Shown one piece after another: positions 24,831 to 35,560 of a stretch of 64,000 nt of DNA. The position numbers and the translations under genes are program-made. Where the stretch lies: positions 310,001-374,000 of the forward strand of contig SSNP01000193.1 of NCBI GenBank assembly GCA_006937955.1, in the 5' to 3' direction. Under the pieces are notes generated by a model, which was not told the origin of the DNA, ran no database searches, and saw nothing but the letters and a program-made list of their open reading frames with translations. Within the stretch, counting starts at the first letter, position 1, and each line of letters starts with the position of its first letter. The stretch is from Pachypanchax playfairii. Taxonomy: Eukaryota; Chordata; Actinopteri; Cyprinodontiformes; Aplocheilidae.

Positions 24831-25780
24831 CCTGATGCTGGGTATACAAAGTGATCAGCACTCTTAATTACACATCTCTTTTTTTTTTTTCTTTTTACAT
24901 AAGCAGATGCTCATTTAAACCATGTATAAGACAGACTCATGCACACACGTGGGTGTTAAAAGCTTCACCACGAACACAGAAGTAGGAGGATGTTGTCGTC
25001 TACTACCCATAAAGCTGCAGAGACCGTCAGGTTGTCATGACGATACACAGGGGTCAAACTTCAGCAGCGACTTTCACTCCAGGCAAAATAAAAATTCCAT
25101 CCCATCTCCACATGTACCAGTATAAAGAATTATTTACTCCTTTTATGTTTTTTTTTTTGGACTCATACAAAAAAAAAAAGCAGCAAGTGACCAATCGATT
25201 TCTTCTCTATTTATATTTAAAAATGTAGAAGAAAGAAAGAGAGTGTTCGCTGGGTTCAAATAAACACTCTGTCTTTAGATGTGGATGCAAGCTCGGACAG
25301 CAGTCAATGATACATTTGAAATAAAAACAAATGAATCAGAGTGTCTTAGGTTCTCTTTTTTTTTTTTTTTTGGATTTTGTGCTTGCAGCGAAAGGAGAGC
25401 CCTAATGAGAGTGATCAGATATGCCAAGACCGAACACTTCAAACAAAGACAACTTGTTCTTTCATATGAAAAGAGAAAAAAAACTAATAATAAAACACAG
25501 AACATGACATAGGAAAAGATGAGAGAAATTGTGTCTGATTAAAAAAAAAAAAAAACTTAGCTGGAGAGTCGAAACGTGATTTCCAACTTTCAGGTATTTT
25601 TGGTTAACTTGCGTTATCTGATTGTCTAAAAACAGAAAATTTAGAAGAATTATTTAGAAAATAATTTATCGCAATTATGTGGCTAACCTCGCTGTACTTT
25701 ACTCACATGTTTTACATAATGTATATTATGTTCTGAATGTTTTGACTGACCATATTTAGATGAGCTTTGAATATATAATG
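24831..25780. other. AT-rich spacer, no gene seen
   Basis: Homopolymers at 24,880-24,890 (T), 25,149-25,158 (T), 25,356-25,371 (T) and 25,542-25,555 (A). No recognised feature. Confidence 0.5.
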
Positions 25781-26180
25781 AAGTGAGTGAGTGAAAAAGT
25801 CCTTCTCGGTCTATTTAAACCCTCCCCCCTGCAGGCGAACTGTATTTACAAGGAAATGGTTATCATTTATTCTCTGTTGCAGATCAAAATGTCAAGCTCC
25901 ACAGAGAATCTGAACAGTGCTGTTAGGGCCAAAAGTGCAGTTTCAGAGCCCCAGGATCTGAAAGAGGGAAAGAGAGGGAGAGAAATGATTTGCAAATGCC
26001 CAAATATGTCTAATTGACCTGAAATCTAGCCCGTGTGCAGAAACTATTTGAAATCGATACGAAAAGAGTCTCCTTGAAGGAACGTTTCGCTGCAATCTCC
26101 CCTTTGGAGCAGCATTATGAAGTATGTGCAAGAATTATGAAAACAATCAAGTCATGGAAGGTCATGCGAATTAAAATCAC
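25781..26180. promoter_or_regulatory. Candidate CNE with an exon-like acceptor
   Basis: TTCTCTGTTGCAG at 25,871-25,883 is a good splice-acceptor match followed by an open frame on the plus strand (MSSSTENLNSAVRAKSAV..., about 43 codons to a stop at 26,015). No donor in frame and no family recognised, so a CNE is at least as likely. The right half has 'ATGATTTGCAAATGCCC', octamer-like, and 'GACCTGAAATCTAGCCCG'. Confidence 0.3.
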
Positions 26181-26379
26181 TGTGGTTTTAGCCAATTAAA
26201 AAAGTGAAAGGAGGAGTTTTTCACCCAACAGACGGAGAAAAACAACAGAGCATTGACAGCTACTGTAATGTATAAGAATATTGTGTTGAAGTAAAAGACA
26301 TTTGTGCATGAATTTACTCATAATGTGCTCTCTGCTTTTGTTTATTGTGTGTGTTATTGGAGGAAATCGATAGGCAGCT

Positions 26380-26720
26380 TTCCCAGCCCTTGATTGGATT
26401 CACAATAAGCTCCTGTGCGCGACCTGACGTTGGGTTTGTTTGATTTAACCCTGTCGACCTCCCTTATCGTTCACCTGCCACCTCTCCGTCCTCTCTGCCG
26501 CCCAGGTGTCTCGCGCAGCAGGTAACGAATCGAGGGAACTCCTCCTTGTTTCGGGCCGTGACAGGACTCCAAGAATATCTTTGACCCGAGAAGAAGCAAG
26601 TAGACGAAGAAGAGAAAACAACATCAATGGTAATTCCCCTTCAAACACATTAACTGGGATGAACTGGGTCCCACTGAGCCTCTTTGAGTGTACTCGCATT
26701 GATCGCAGAAATTCATGAAT
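26380..26720. promoter_or_regulatory. Candidate conserved noncoding block containing an exon-like segment
   Basis: Repeat-free, CpG-bearing sequence: 'CCCTTGATTGGATTCACAATAAG', 'GTGCGCGACCTGACGTTGG', 'ATGAATAAATTTAGCACTAATTGATATC'. It ends abruptly at the poly-C assembly gap. Confidence 0.35.
26506..26629 (+). CDS. Possible internal exon, product unknown
   Basis: A strong acceptor (pyrimidine tract 26,476-26,503 ending CAG at 26,503-26,505) is followed by 124 nt open in one frame (VSRAAGNESRELLLVSGR... then Arg-rich REEASRRRRENN) and by a donor-like ATG|GTAATT at 26,627-26,635. An alternative donor CAG|GTAACG at 26,519-26,527 would give a 16-nt microexon. The translation is basic and matches nothing I recognise. 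Neighbouring exons are not visible, and chance acceptor/donor pairs are common. Low confidence; could equally be a UTR or lncRNA exon, or just a CNE. Confidence 0.15.
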
Positions 26721-26744
26721 AAATTTAGCACTAATTGATATCCA

Positions 26745-26787
26745 CCCCCCCCCCCCCCNNNNNNNNNNATCCCCCCCCCCCCCCCCC
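26745..26787. other. Assembly gap (10 N) inside poly-C
   Basis: C-run 26,745-26,758, ten Ns 26,759-26,768, AT, then C-run 26,771-26,787 grading into TCTCTCTCTTTCTT. A homopolymer that sequencing could not cross; real length unknown. Confidence 0.95.
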
Positions 26788-26789
26788 TC

Positions 26790-27680
26790 TCTCTCTTTCT
26801 TAGAAAATATACATCTAAATCAGAATATGCAGAGAATGTAGCAGATTCTGTGAGCATGTTGACCCTTGAAATCATTTTTGGGAATTAGGCCTCAAAAATA
26901 TTCAGACGTTTGACAAAGGAATGACTCGTTCGTTAATGTTAAAGTTTCAGTGACAAAATAAAGAAATAAATTAAAGCAACAAGAAGAGAAATAAACCCGC
27001 AACCCTAATCTGGACTGCAGTTACCTTTTCATTGATTTCACAGGAAATTGGACTCATAGTTTGGAAACAAGTGCCACAAATGTGCTGACAGCAGCTGCGT
27101 CCCAGTTGACAGAAAGAATATCGTCAACATAAAAAAAAAAAAATTGCTTTTTATTTGTATTTCACAAACATGAAGTTGTGATAAAGACGATTTCCAAACC
27201 TTTCAAATGAAATCCTTATAAAAACAATTTCTTTCAACATTATAACAGTCTCTGACAAATAAAGATGAGGCTAAACATATAATAAGATCATTAAATTAAG
27301 ATCTTACATAAAGCTGCTTGGAAATATTTTACAAAAGATCACATCAGATTCAAATTTTTACTTATCCTAAAACATTATTTTTTGATCTTTTTTTCACAGC
27401 AATCACTGAAATCAGAGGAATAAAACTTGTGCACAAAAAAGAAAGATTTTGTTATTATGTGTGTGTAATTTGCACTTTTAAACTGGGACTCGAATGTGCA
27501 GCTTTGTCTTTCAGTGTGAATGCTTGATCTGCAACAATAAATGTTTAAAATAACTTTAAAATACAATATAATTCGAGCAGATATTAGTGTGTACTTAAAG
27601 CTGTCGACTGACACAGTCATGCTGGTTTTCTTTTGGATGATTGAGGCGTCTTGAATTGAAAAACTTTTCGATTCAGGTAT
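26790..27680. other. AT-rich spacer, no gene seen
   Basis: A-runs at 27,130-27,143. No recognised repeats or coding signal. Confidence 0.5.
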
Positions 27681-27685
27681 CATAC

Positions 27686-27698
27686 TGCCACCTACTGG
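27686..27698 (-). promoter_or_regulatory. CTCF core consensus match
   Basis: TGCCACCTACTGG on the plus strand, i.e. CCAGTAGGTGGCA on the minus strand, agrees at every position with the degenerate CTCF core CCASYAGRKGGCR. Occupancy is not predictable from this alone. Confidence 0.4.
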
Positions 27699-27699
27699 C

Positions 27700-28310
27700 C
27701 ATGCAGCAAAATCAGAATGTCCAAATTAGATTTCAACACTTTTGAGGTGTCTAGAAGGTTCCTGAGCAGAAAGTGTTGATTTAACTCTTTTAAATTTCTA
27801 GAACATTTCATTTGAAACTATAGCTTAATAAAATAAAAAGTTCGAGTTTGATCAAAAAAACAACAAACATTTGAAACAGTGACAGGCTGACCTGATCTTG
27901 ATATAAACAGTTATTACTTGTATAAACTGTGTGATGATATTCATGAATCTGCTAGATCTCGAGGCACCTGGGACACAGACAAATATCTGTATTCTTTACA
28001 TGGTTATTTAAGATGTAAATAACAAAATTCTTTAGTTATGATGCAAAAAAATGTCAAATAATTGCCAGTCGATAAAACATGAGGATCTTAACCTTAACAA
28101 TCCTTTACTGCTCTTATGTTGCTAAATTAATCTCATGTCTATTTATCTTTAGATATGTCTGTCTACTTGGTTGGATAAACCTGATTCTCATTCTGATTAA
28201 AACAGTAGTAAACTTGGAGAGTATCTTTAACAGGAGTCCACTAGCTGTGCAGTTTCTGTTTCTGCACTAAACAATAGTCTCATTGTGTTCACCATGTGTT
28301 TATCGGTTCA
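27700..28310. other. AT-rich spacer, no feature seen
   Basis: Low-GC sequence. Nothing recognisable. Confidence 0.5.
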
Positions 28311-28640
28311 TTTTGAAGCACACCGTTCCATTATGCAGCTCTGAAACAGCGAGTCAACGAGATAATGAATTCACAGCCCTCTGTAGTAGTTATACAAAAA
28401 CTGGCTGAATTTAAAAAAAGAAAAAAAGAAAAACCCACTTATTTATTTTATTTATTTTTTTCTTGTTTAATGGATGAGCTGCACATTTAATAGCCTGGTT
28501 ATTACCTCTGCAAATAAACTCGACTTGACATTGCCCTGCACTGGAACATCTGGGGCGCCCCAGAGACAGGATCAAAGGACTTGTGTGTCCTTGGACCCTA
28601 TCAGTGCCAAACACACACAGCGAGCTCCAAAACAGCCATC
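28311..28640. other. Spacer, weak complexity islands
   Basis: Small complex patches ('AGCGAGTCAACGAGATAATGAATTC' near 28,349 and 28,495-28,640) separated by an A/T-rich low-complexity run at 28,410-28,465. Confidence 0.35.
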
Positions 28641-28849
28641 CAATGCATTTCAGTCATCATCATCAACTTTTTTTTCTGTAGAGTAACTTTGTTACGTGTG
28701 AGAACAGCTTTTAAATATTCAGAAAAAAAACAAACAATTAATTTAGTAGCTTGTTATCCTTTTGTGAATTTATGTAATTGCCTAAGTAGAAACGTGAATA
28801 TGCTGCTGACTGGATGAGCATTCGTCCTTTTTTTTTTTTTTTACACTCA

Positions 28850-29045
28850 TACGCACTGAAATCAGCTCTCGTCTGTACAATACCACGGGAGAGGCGCTGC
28901 AACACAATCTACATTACTCCAGCTTTGTTTGGAGAGAGCCAGCCAACTGCATAACCTTAATTAGTCAAGCTGTATTCATTCATGTGATTACAATGCCCCG
29001 CGCTGCAGTGAAGAGAAGCATCTGTCACTTAGACTCAAATGATTT
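28850..29045. promoter_or_regulatory. Candidate conserved noncoding block
   Basis: After a T15 run (28,828-28,842) comes complex sequence: 'GGGAGAGGCGCTGCAACAC', 'GCATAACCTTAATTAGTCAAGC' (homeodomain core), 'GATTACAATGCCCCGCGCTGCAG'. OTX-like GATTA also present. Confidence 0.4.
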
Positions 29046-29399
29046 CTCAATCTTTTCTTTCACTAGAATAGATTTATTTACACTCCAACATGTCTTTAAA
29101 AAAAGACAAAAATACTGAATTCTGAGCATATTTCTCAAATGAGTGTGTGATTTCTTAAGGGGGAAATCATTCCATCTTTCTTGATTTGAGCTAAAGATTT
29201 AGAATCTATCAGATGGAAGTGTGTGTGTGTGAAAAAGTGGCATTTTTTTTTACCATGTGTAGAAAAACGACTCAGTTGTTAAGAGTTTTAATGATCAGTC
29301 AGTTAAACCTCGTCTTCAGCTTGCAAAGAAATAAAAACTTCTATCTGTTATGTTTTAAAGTGGACACAGAGTTGAGTTTTTTTCCAGGTTTTTTTGAGT

Positions 29400-29725
29400 T
29401 TTATTGTGTTTGCCATTTCAAAATCTCCTCAAGGCCACGCATCTGCTGCTCCTCAGCATGCACAACCGGGGGAAGAAGCGGGATGTCACTTCTGTGAATG
29501 AGCCGCTTGGAGAGGAGAGCAACTGACGCAATCATCAGAAAAGAAGGGGATTTTTTTTTTCTGGTGGTGAGGCTGGGGGCCAGATTAAGGGGGGCAGGTA
29601 TTGCAGGGTATGCCCACACCTCGGCAGATGTGCCTCGGTGTCATTCCACATCCACGACTGGATGAATCACCCAACAGATGTTTAATGTCAAGGCTGAGCT
29701 GTCACACGACTAAACACACGCGAGG
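29400..29725. promoter_or_regulatory. Candidate conserved noncoding block
   Basis: Complex, CpG-containing: 'AAGGCCACGCATCTGCTGC', 'CACAACCGGGGGAAGAAGCG', 'GGATGAATCACCCAACAGATG'. Contains a T-run around 29,551-29,560. No transposon signs. Confidence 0.4.
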
Positions 29726-30555
29726 CCTCCGAGCAAAAGCATGCACACACATTTATTTATTTTATTAGCCATTTAAAAAAGTCTGGTTTTCACACAGATT
29801 TTTGAGACAAAAAAATGTTAAAATATCATGTTATAAAAACAAACATGCAGTTTAACTAAAATTCTCAGGCTCTTTTGAACTGTTTCAGCAGCAAACATGT
29901 ATTTTCAGACTGTGTGTTTGGCTCCTAGCGGCTGAAAGCAACCTGTCAAAGCTGAGAGCAAGAAACTGTTTAAGATATTCTGCAAACTCTTCCTCCCTGA
30001 TTTCGTTTTGGTGTTAGTTTCTCAGCAGCATGAGGATATTTATTAAAACTTGCTGCTAAAAAAACACATTAGGCTTCTTAACCCTTTCAAAAAAAAGGTT
30101 TGTTGTTGCAAATTTTTAAGGGTTTGGGGCAAAAAAGGTTATAATATAATGTACTAATAAAAATATAATGCTCATAAAAGTAGGATTACAAGTTTGAAGA
30201 TGTTTAATCAACCAGATTGAGTTTTTTACTCATTCACATATTTCTAAGGCCAACTTGGCCAATTAAGATCAATTATAGCTCTCATTTTATGTGCCGTGGA
30301 GCATGTGCCGGTACCCGAAAAAAACTGTTACAGAGAAGCAAGTGAAGGTAAGAAGCTTTTAAGAAAGAGTTGCTGGATCTTTGAGAACATTCTTGAGGCC
30401 CTTTTTCCCCTCTTTCAGAGAAGCCCAGGCAGATAAAAGGAAACACTCGGGTGGATTAAAGTGTTCAGAATGTATCAGCATCAAACCACAAGAGTTTTTG
30501 CCCTCTACATTTTTCAAACACAGTCAATAGATCTAAATATTTTACTGTGCCCTGG
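29726..30555. other. AT-rich spacer with a small complex patch
   Basis: Mostly AT-rich. 30,245-30,345 ('GGCCAACTTGGCCAATTAAG', 'GTGCCGGTACCCG') is more complex and could be a small regulatory element. Confidence 0.4.
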
Positions 30556-30800
30556 CCGATTTATTGTTTGATGTTTAAAAACTTGTGCGGAATGAAAGAA
30601 AATTCATTAAAGAAGGCCCCAGAACGAGGCCCCCGTACGATCGGCTTTGAAAGTCTGGGTTTTTAGCTGGGATATTGATCATTCTCTTTCTTCTGTGACA
30701 AAGGCCACCAGGGACGCTGGAGGTGTCGGAGGATGAAGGCTCTCTGCCAATAAGACCAGACGTGTGTGTGCAAACTGTAGGTGAGGCTGAGAAATGCACT
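30556..30800. promoter_or_regulatory. Weak candidate noncoding conserved block
   Basis: 'TGCGGAATGAAAGAAAATTCATTAAAG', 'CGAGGCCCCCGTACGATCGGC' and 'GACAAAGGCCACCAGGGACGC' stand out from AT-rich neighbours. Confidence 0.3.
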
Positions 30801-31059
30801 GCTGACACCAAAACATTCAGAAAGTTTAAAAAAAAAGGACCAAGCAAATATCTAATTCAGAAAGTCTCCATGTCAATCCAGTCAGGGTTTTCACATAAAC
30901 TAGAAGACACAGAAAAGATAATAATACTTGTTAACACAATCAAACAGCTTGAAATATAAAGTTCTGTTACTTTAGTTGGGATCAATAAATATATTTTGAG
31001 TTGATATCTGAGTTGTTTATGCATTTGATCACAATATTTCTTGTTTGATTTGTACAGAA

Positions 31060-31281
31060 CTGGGGTGTCCAATGCTGGTCCTCAAGGTCCACAATCCTGC
31101 GGGTTTTAGTTGTTTCTCTGCTCCAACACACCTGATTTAAATCAATGGATGATCAATAGGATTCAGCAGATCTTGAGTACATTCTTAAGAGGTAATTCAC
31201 CCGTTCAGTCAGACGCGTTGGAGCAGGGAAACAGGTAAAACATGCAGGATAGTGGCCCTCGGGGACGAGGACTGGAGACTG
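31060..31281. mobile_element. hAT-like non-autonomous DNA transposon (MITE)
   Basis: The left end CTGGGGTGTCCAATGCTGG and the right end, read on the minus strand TACAGTCTCCAGTCCTCG, are degraded versions of a common teleost TIR (CAGGGGTGTCCAA type). Internally 'AATCCTGCGGGTTTTAG' and 'TAAAACATGCAGGAT', and 'CTCCAACACACCTGATT', confirm the family. About 220 bp, no coding capacity. Superfamily is from memory of similar elements. Confidence 0.75.
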
Positions 31282-31587
31282 TATCCAAATTTTTTACTTA
31301 CAGGAAGTGAGATGATTCAGCAGCAAGCATATTATTTAACCTCAAGTCATGTATTTATTTATATTTTAATCACCTAAAGTACAGACAGTGTTACAAACAA
31401 AGGTTAAATACAGAATATGTTAAGGAACAAACAATCCAAATGTAAGAAATAACTCCTGAACTTCTGTAAGTTTCCAGCAACAAGGAGTGAAACTAGTTCC
31501 AGCATGTATCATTATTGGATTATACAACATTTTACAAGAAAAGCATCACAGAAGAAGGACTTGACTACCATCAGAGGTGACTTTAAG

Positions 31588-31948
31588 ATGTGACTTCTAT
31601 CCATTATCTAAACCCGCTTATTCAGGGTCACAGGGAGCTGGTGCCTATCTCCAGAGGCCATTGGGTAAGAGGTCACACCTGGACAAGTCACCAGTCCATC
31701 ACAGGGCCACATACAGTACAGACTAAAAGTTTGGACACACTTTCTCATTCAAAGAGAATGAGAAAGTGTGTCCAAACCTTTAGTCTGTACTGTATAGACA
31801 AACAAGCCGGAATCCCTGAAGTAAACCCCATGCATGCTCGAGGAGAACATGCAAACGCCATGCAAAAAGGTCCCAGCCTGGTTCTGAACCCAGGACCTTC
31901 TCACTTTAGGGCAACAGTGTTACCCACTGCACCACTGTGCACCCCAAA
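31588..31948 (-). repeat. Teleost header-type dispersed repeat, minus orientation, split by a MITE
   Basis: Plus-strand text 'CAGGGTCACAGGGAGCTGG', 'CACAGGGCCACA', then, beyond the insertion at 31,712-31,794, 'TAGACAAACAAGC', 'GAGAACATGCAAACGCCATG', 'GAACCCAGGACCTTC', 'GCAACAGTGTTACCCACTG', 'GCACCACTGTGCACCCC'. This is the most complete copy of the family in the window. Confidence 0.88.
31712..31794. mobile_element. 79-bp nearly perfect palindromic Tc1/mariner-type MITE with TA target duplication
   Basis: Two 37-bp arms (31,714-31,750 and 31,756-31,792) differ at one position and enclose a 5-bp spacer AAAGA. TA flanks both ends (31,712-31,713; 31,793-31,794). The arm CAGTACAGACTAAAAGTTTG is the terminus of a Tc1/mariner-like element familiar from fish. 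It is almost nothing but two joined termini, and it sits inside the header-type repeat, so it inserted later. Confidence 0.9.
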
Positions 31949-32059
31949 ACAATATAGACACACAATGCTAAAAAAACCTTTGCTTTGTACATACATTTAT
32001 AAGACATGTTCATAATCCAATTGACCTTATTTTTATTCCTATTTATACATTTACATATG

Positions 32060-32124
32060 TGTTTATTTATTTTATCAGTGTATGTTGTGATAACTGTTCA
32101 GCACTGTGCTATACAAATAAAGTT
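32060..32124 (+). repeat. 3' tail of a retroposon
   Basis: 'ACTGTTCAGCACTGTGCTATACAAATAAAGTTGGGATGG' character sequence looks like the 3' end of a teleost retroposon, ending in ATAAAG and running directly into the pentanucleotide tract. Confidence 0.5.
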
Positions 32125-32267
32125 GGGATGGGATGGGATGGGATGGTATGGTATGGTATGGTATGGTATGGTATGGTATGGTATGGTATGGTATGGTATG
32201 GTATGGTATGGTATGGTATGGTATGGGATGGGATGGGATAGTATGGGATGGTATGGGATGGCATGGT
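32125..32267 (+). repeat. Pentanucleotide satellite (GGTAT/GGGAT)n
   Basis: About 143 bp, near 28 units. GGATG units at both ends flank a homogeneous core of GTATG units. Spurious open frames (…WYGMVWYGM…) span it on both strands. Confidence 0.95.
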
Positions 32268-33604
32268 AAAGACAAATTTGGAGACCTAGATGTTAATTAG
32301 GCTTTTCAAACAGAAACCCCCTAAAAAATAACTTTAACAGTATACAACAAACAAAATAAGACATTACACATATACAGTATAAATAATACAAAAACAGAAA
32401 TTTGAGGAGAAAATATTGTGCAGTTTCTTCTGTGGAAGCTGGTGTCCATCAGTGTTCACAGATTTGTTTTTGCTTCACCTGAGAGTTAAAAACTATGTTT
32501 TACAGCTGCTTGAGAAAAACTGTTCCAAATCCAAAAGGAAATGAAAGGAAAGATTGTCCAAATTGTGTTTTGTGACTTACTATTTTACTGAAAAGCATTG
32601 GAAATCATCACATAATCTGGATTTACATTTTGGATACCTAATCTAAGAATTATTCCTCAAAAATTAAAGTTTTTTAAGTTAAAGCAAGACATTTTTTGCT
32701 GGATAACAACAAATAAGTAAAAAAACAAGACAAGGTCTTGTATAATAAACTTTGTCCGAAATGAAAACAGAATTTATTATTTGCAGTTTTTATTCTCTTT
32801 GATTAAGTCAAACTTCTCAAGAACAAAAAAACAGTTTAACCATCATAATCTGACTTTAAAACATTAATCACTGAGCAACCACCACTGTTTGTTGTTAAAT
32901 TGTTCAGTTCTATTTGAGGGATAAAAATATAACTGAAATGTACTTTTTAAAAGCAAAAACGTAACTAGGCAAGATCCCACTTTTCAAAGTCTTTCATGAA
33001 AAAAACCTAACTGAATCAATAAACAGCATGTTTTCACTTTCATTCACATTCTTTGTATTTACATGAATTTAAACAGACAGTAAAAAGTAAAAAATAAGCA
33101 AATAAAATGCAACTTTTCGGAGTGGTTTTCTTAATAACAAGAAAATCTCACACTTGTAGACACAAACCTCTTAAATAATCAAATATTTATCATCCTTTTA
33201 TAGGTTTTTACCGTTCACTTCTCTGACAACCCCAGAGTTCACACACATACTGATAGTTCTGAACTTTAAGACTTTTAGCAGTTTGTGAAATACATTGTGG
33301 AAATACAGAATCCGTCCGCTAGAAATAACATTTAAGGGGTTTTATTCTGATGCAGTTTTATTTTTACTTAATTTTCAACATGCATTCTTTGTTAAAAAGT
33401 CTTTGACTACACCTGATCACCACACTAACAGTGTCTGAATTCAACTACACAGACTTTACACTTGCAGTGGTTTTCCATCAAATTTGGGAGTGTCCGAGAT
33501 ATTCAAACATTATTCAGAGTTTGTGTTCATACATTTGTTTGAGGGTTGATTTTATAAGGATGAAAATAAAAAGCCTGTTTTTCCAATGACTCCGTGTTTG
33601 TCTG
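32268..33604. other. AT-rich spacer, no feature seen
   Basis: Low-GC DNA without recognised repeats or coding signal. Confidence 0.5.
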
Positions 33605-33840
33605 AGTCTCACCCATCCTGGTTCTGGTTCTGCTGGAGGTTTCCTCCTGTTAAAGGGGAGTCATACCATTCCACTGTCACCTGCTGGCTCGTGTATCCTG
33701 AAAATGACGGATTATATTGAAAATTGACTTGATGCATCGTCTGGATCGGCTGAATCTGACAGGATTTGTCAGAGTTTGAATTGGACTGTATGTAATTTGA
33801 TGTGATTGTGAACATTGTTCTGACGGAACTGCATATAATT
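33605..33840 (+). repeat. Teleost dispersed repeat fragment
   Basis: 'CTCACCCATCCTGGTTCTGG', 'TGGAGGTTTCCTCCTGTTAA', 'AGGGGAGTCATACCATTCCA', 'CCACTGTCACCTGCTGGC' matches the 3' part of a very frequent teleost retroposon-like repeat. The following sequence (33,715-33,830) is decayed and lacks the usual ATAAATAAA end. Element class uncertain. Confidence 0.7.
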
Positions 33841-34028
33841 CGAATTTTAATTCTGCATTAGCCATCCAAACACTGTCAGTTTACTACCAGGCGTGTTAAA
33901 ATCTGGAATTATAAATATGCCACTTCATCTCAATAGAAAAATTGTAAAACAAGTGATAGAAAGTAGGAACAGCATAAGTTTATCATATAAGCAGATGTTG
34001 GGTGGCCAAATTATTAAGTAAGATCAGA

Positions 34029-34195
34029 AACACACTGATCAGCCAGAACATTATGACCTCTTACATGTGATGATTTGACTGACTCTTAGAGGAAGACTGG
34101 GTCTTCAGACCTGCACCACTGAAGCTCGGGTGGTCCAGTCCAGTCTACAGTGGTCACAGCCAACAAAAGAGATCCAAAGAAGGTCCAGTGAAGCA
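34029..34195 (+). mobile_element. Tc1-like transposon fragment, internally deleted
   Basis: 'AACACACTGATCAGCCAGAA' and 'CATTATGACCTCTTACATG' correspond to the 5' end of a teleost Tc1-type element. Shortly after, 'CTACAGTGGTCACAGCC', 'AAAAGAGATCCAAAGAAGGTCCAG' match a part normally several hundred bases further in. No intact transposase frame. Confidence 0.6.
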
Positions 34196-34379
34196 CTAAG
34201 TCCAGTTGATTTGAAAAAGTATTAGATTGTTGTACAGCTGCAAACAACAAAAAACTTACATGAACACTGTTTGCCAGCTACCATGTTTGAGTCTTTGATT
34301 CTAAGAACACAAACCTTTCATAAAAGCTTCTTTTATTTAAACAAGTTTCATTTTTGTGGTTTGATTTTACCTATTTGTG

Positions 34380-34495
34380 ATCTGATCTGTCGTGGGTGTA
34401 GCCCCGCCTCTTACCCAATGATCGCTGAAGATATCCACCAGCTCCTAGCAACCCAGAACAGGAACAAGCGATTGGAGAAAATGGGAGAATAAATG
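34380..34495 (+). repeat. Header-type dispersed repeat, 3' fragment
   Basis: 'GTAGCCCCGCCTCTTACCCAATGATCGCTG', 'CCACCAGCTCCTAGCAACCC', 'AGAACAGGAACAAGCG' is the 3' part of the same family as the 31.6-kb copy, in plus orientation. Confidence 0.8.
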
Positions 34496-34744
34496 TGATT
34501 GATAACAAAATGAAATCACTCATGATTGTTTGAAGGTTGAAACAGTTTATCCAAATTACCTAATTATAATATCCCATTTTTATTTCTGAATTTACATAAT
34601 TTTTTTCCCCATTGCACCACTAGAAATGTCTGTCAGCTAACCATCCCCTCCTCCACACACACACACACACATGTCTAACTTATTTTTGGAAAAGACACAC
34701 AGGACACAGCAGGATTTATGTGTGTGTGTGTGTTAGAGATTTTC

Positions 34745-35285
34745 TCTTGTTATTGACTGACACGGCTGATGAAGGCCCATCCTGCACTTTGGCAGGGGGC
34801 TAGGCCAGCACACGGAGATGGCGCCCACCAGGGTGCAAGGAGGGGACGACACAGTCGTCCTTCATAGATATTCTGTGCGTGGCTTTAAACTCAACTGCCC
34901 TGTCAAGGTCTGTGTGTGCCCCTCCGAGAGGGCCAAGACAGGGTCACGGATGACACCCGCCTCTGCACCAGACGTGACAGCACAGCTGGGCCGCTTAATG
35001 ACAGAGGGGCCTGGCCCAGCACACACCTGCCCATCCCGGGCATGGCAGCCGACCTCATGGGGAGAAAAAGAAGCGGCAGTCACGTTCGATGGGCAGATGT
35101 TCTGGAGAGAAGACAGCAGAGACAGCAGCACTACAGGGACCTCTCTGTTTCTCTCCTCTCTCCCGTAATTGAAAATCATGTAAAAGGTCAATTGTGTGAT
35201 GCCGCCTGTCCCTCTCTGCAAGTTGCTCCTTTCAGCCAGAACATGACAAAAACAACACTGACTAGATGACAGATTTTCGCCTCAA
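34745..35285. promoter_or_regulatory. Candidate conserved noncoding block, GC-rich
   Basis: Abrupt GC rise: 'GACACGGCTGATGAAGGCCC', 'CCTGCACTTTGGCAGGGGGC', 'GGGCCGCTTAATGACAGAGG', 'TAATTGAAAATCATG'. Open frames of about 116-119 codons run on both strands here, which marks GC-rich noncoding DNA rather than a gene. A one-mismatch CTCF-like CCACCAGGGTGCA lies at 34,825-34,837. Confidence 0.45.
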
Positions 35286-35560
35286 TTACTGCCTGATTTA
35301 GGAATGTTCAAATAATGACAATCACATGTAAACATTACTGCTGAATAAATCTGCATTTACAGAGAACTACAAGCCATCTGTTCGATCGCATGGAGAGAGG
35401 GTCCCTGAGAGAAACCTCATTATTAGATACATTACACACAGAATGTTATGACATTTGGATTCCAAATGAAATTGAACTGTAAAGTGAGAAGGAAACAACA
35501 ATAATCCCCGACCATCAGCTGTGCTAAATAGTAGTCAGAACCTCTCCTGAATGCTGACAG
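35286..35560. promoter_or_regulatory. Candidate conserved noncoding block, AT-balanced
   Basis: 'CTCAATTACTGCCTGATTTAGG', 'TTCAAATAATGACAATCACATG', 'TGTTCGATCGCATGGAGAG' continue the island beyond the GC-rich core. Confidence 0.35.

Noticed and set aside
26624..26875. Frame across the poly-C gap
   Set aside because: Contains Ns and a homopolymer. Gly-rich translation is an artefact.
31860..31900. tRNA-like B-box (GGTTCTGAACCC)
   Set aside because: It belongs to the header-type dispersed repeat. No cloverleaf could be folded around it.
32006..32275. Repetitive WYGMV / IPYHT frames
   Set aside because: Pure products of the GTATG pentanucleotide satellite.
34818..35269. Overlapping 116-119-codon frames on both strands
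   Set aside because: Simultaneous openness on opposite strands is a GC-composition effect. No splice structure or family similarity.
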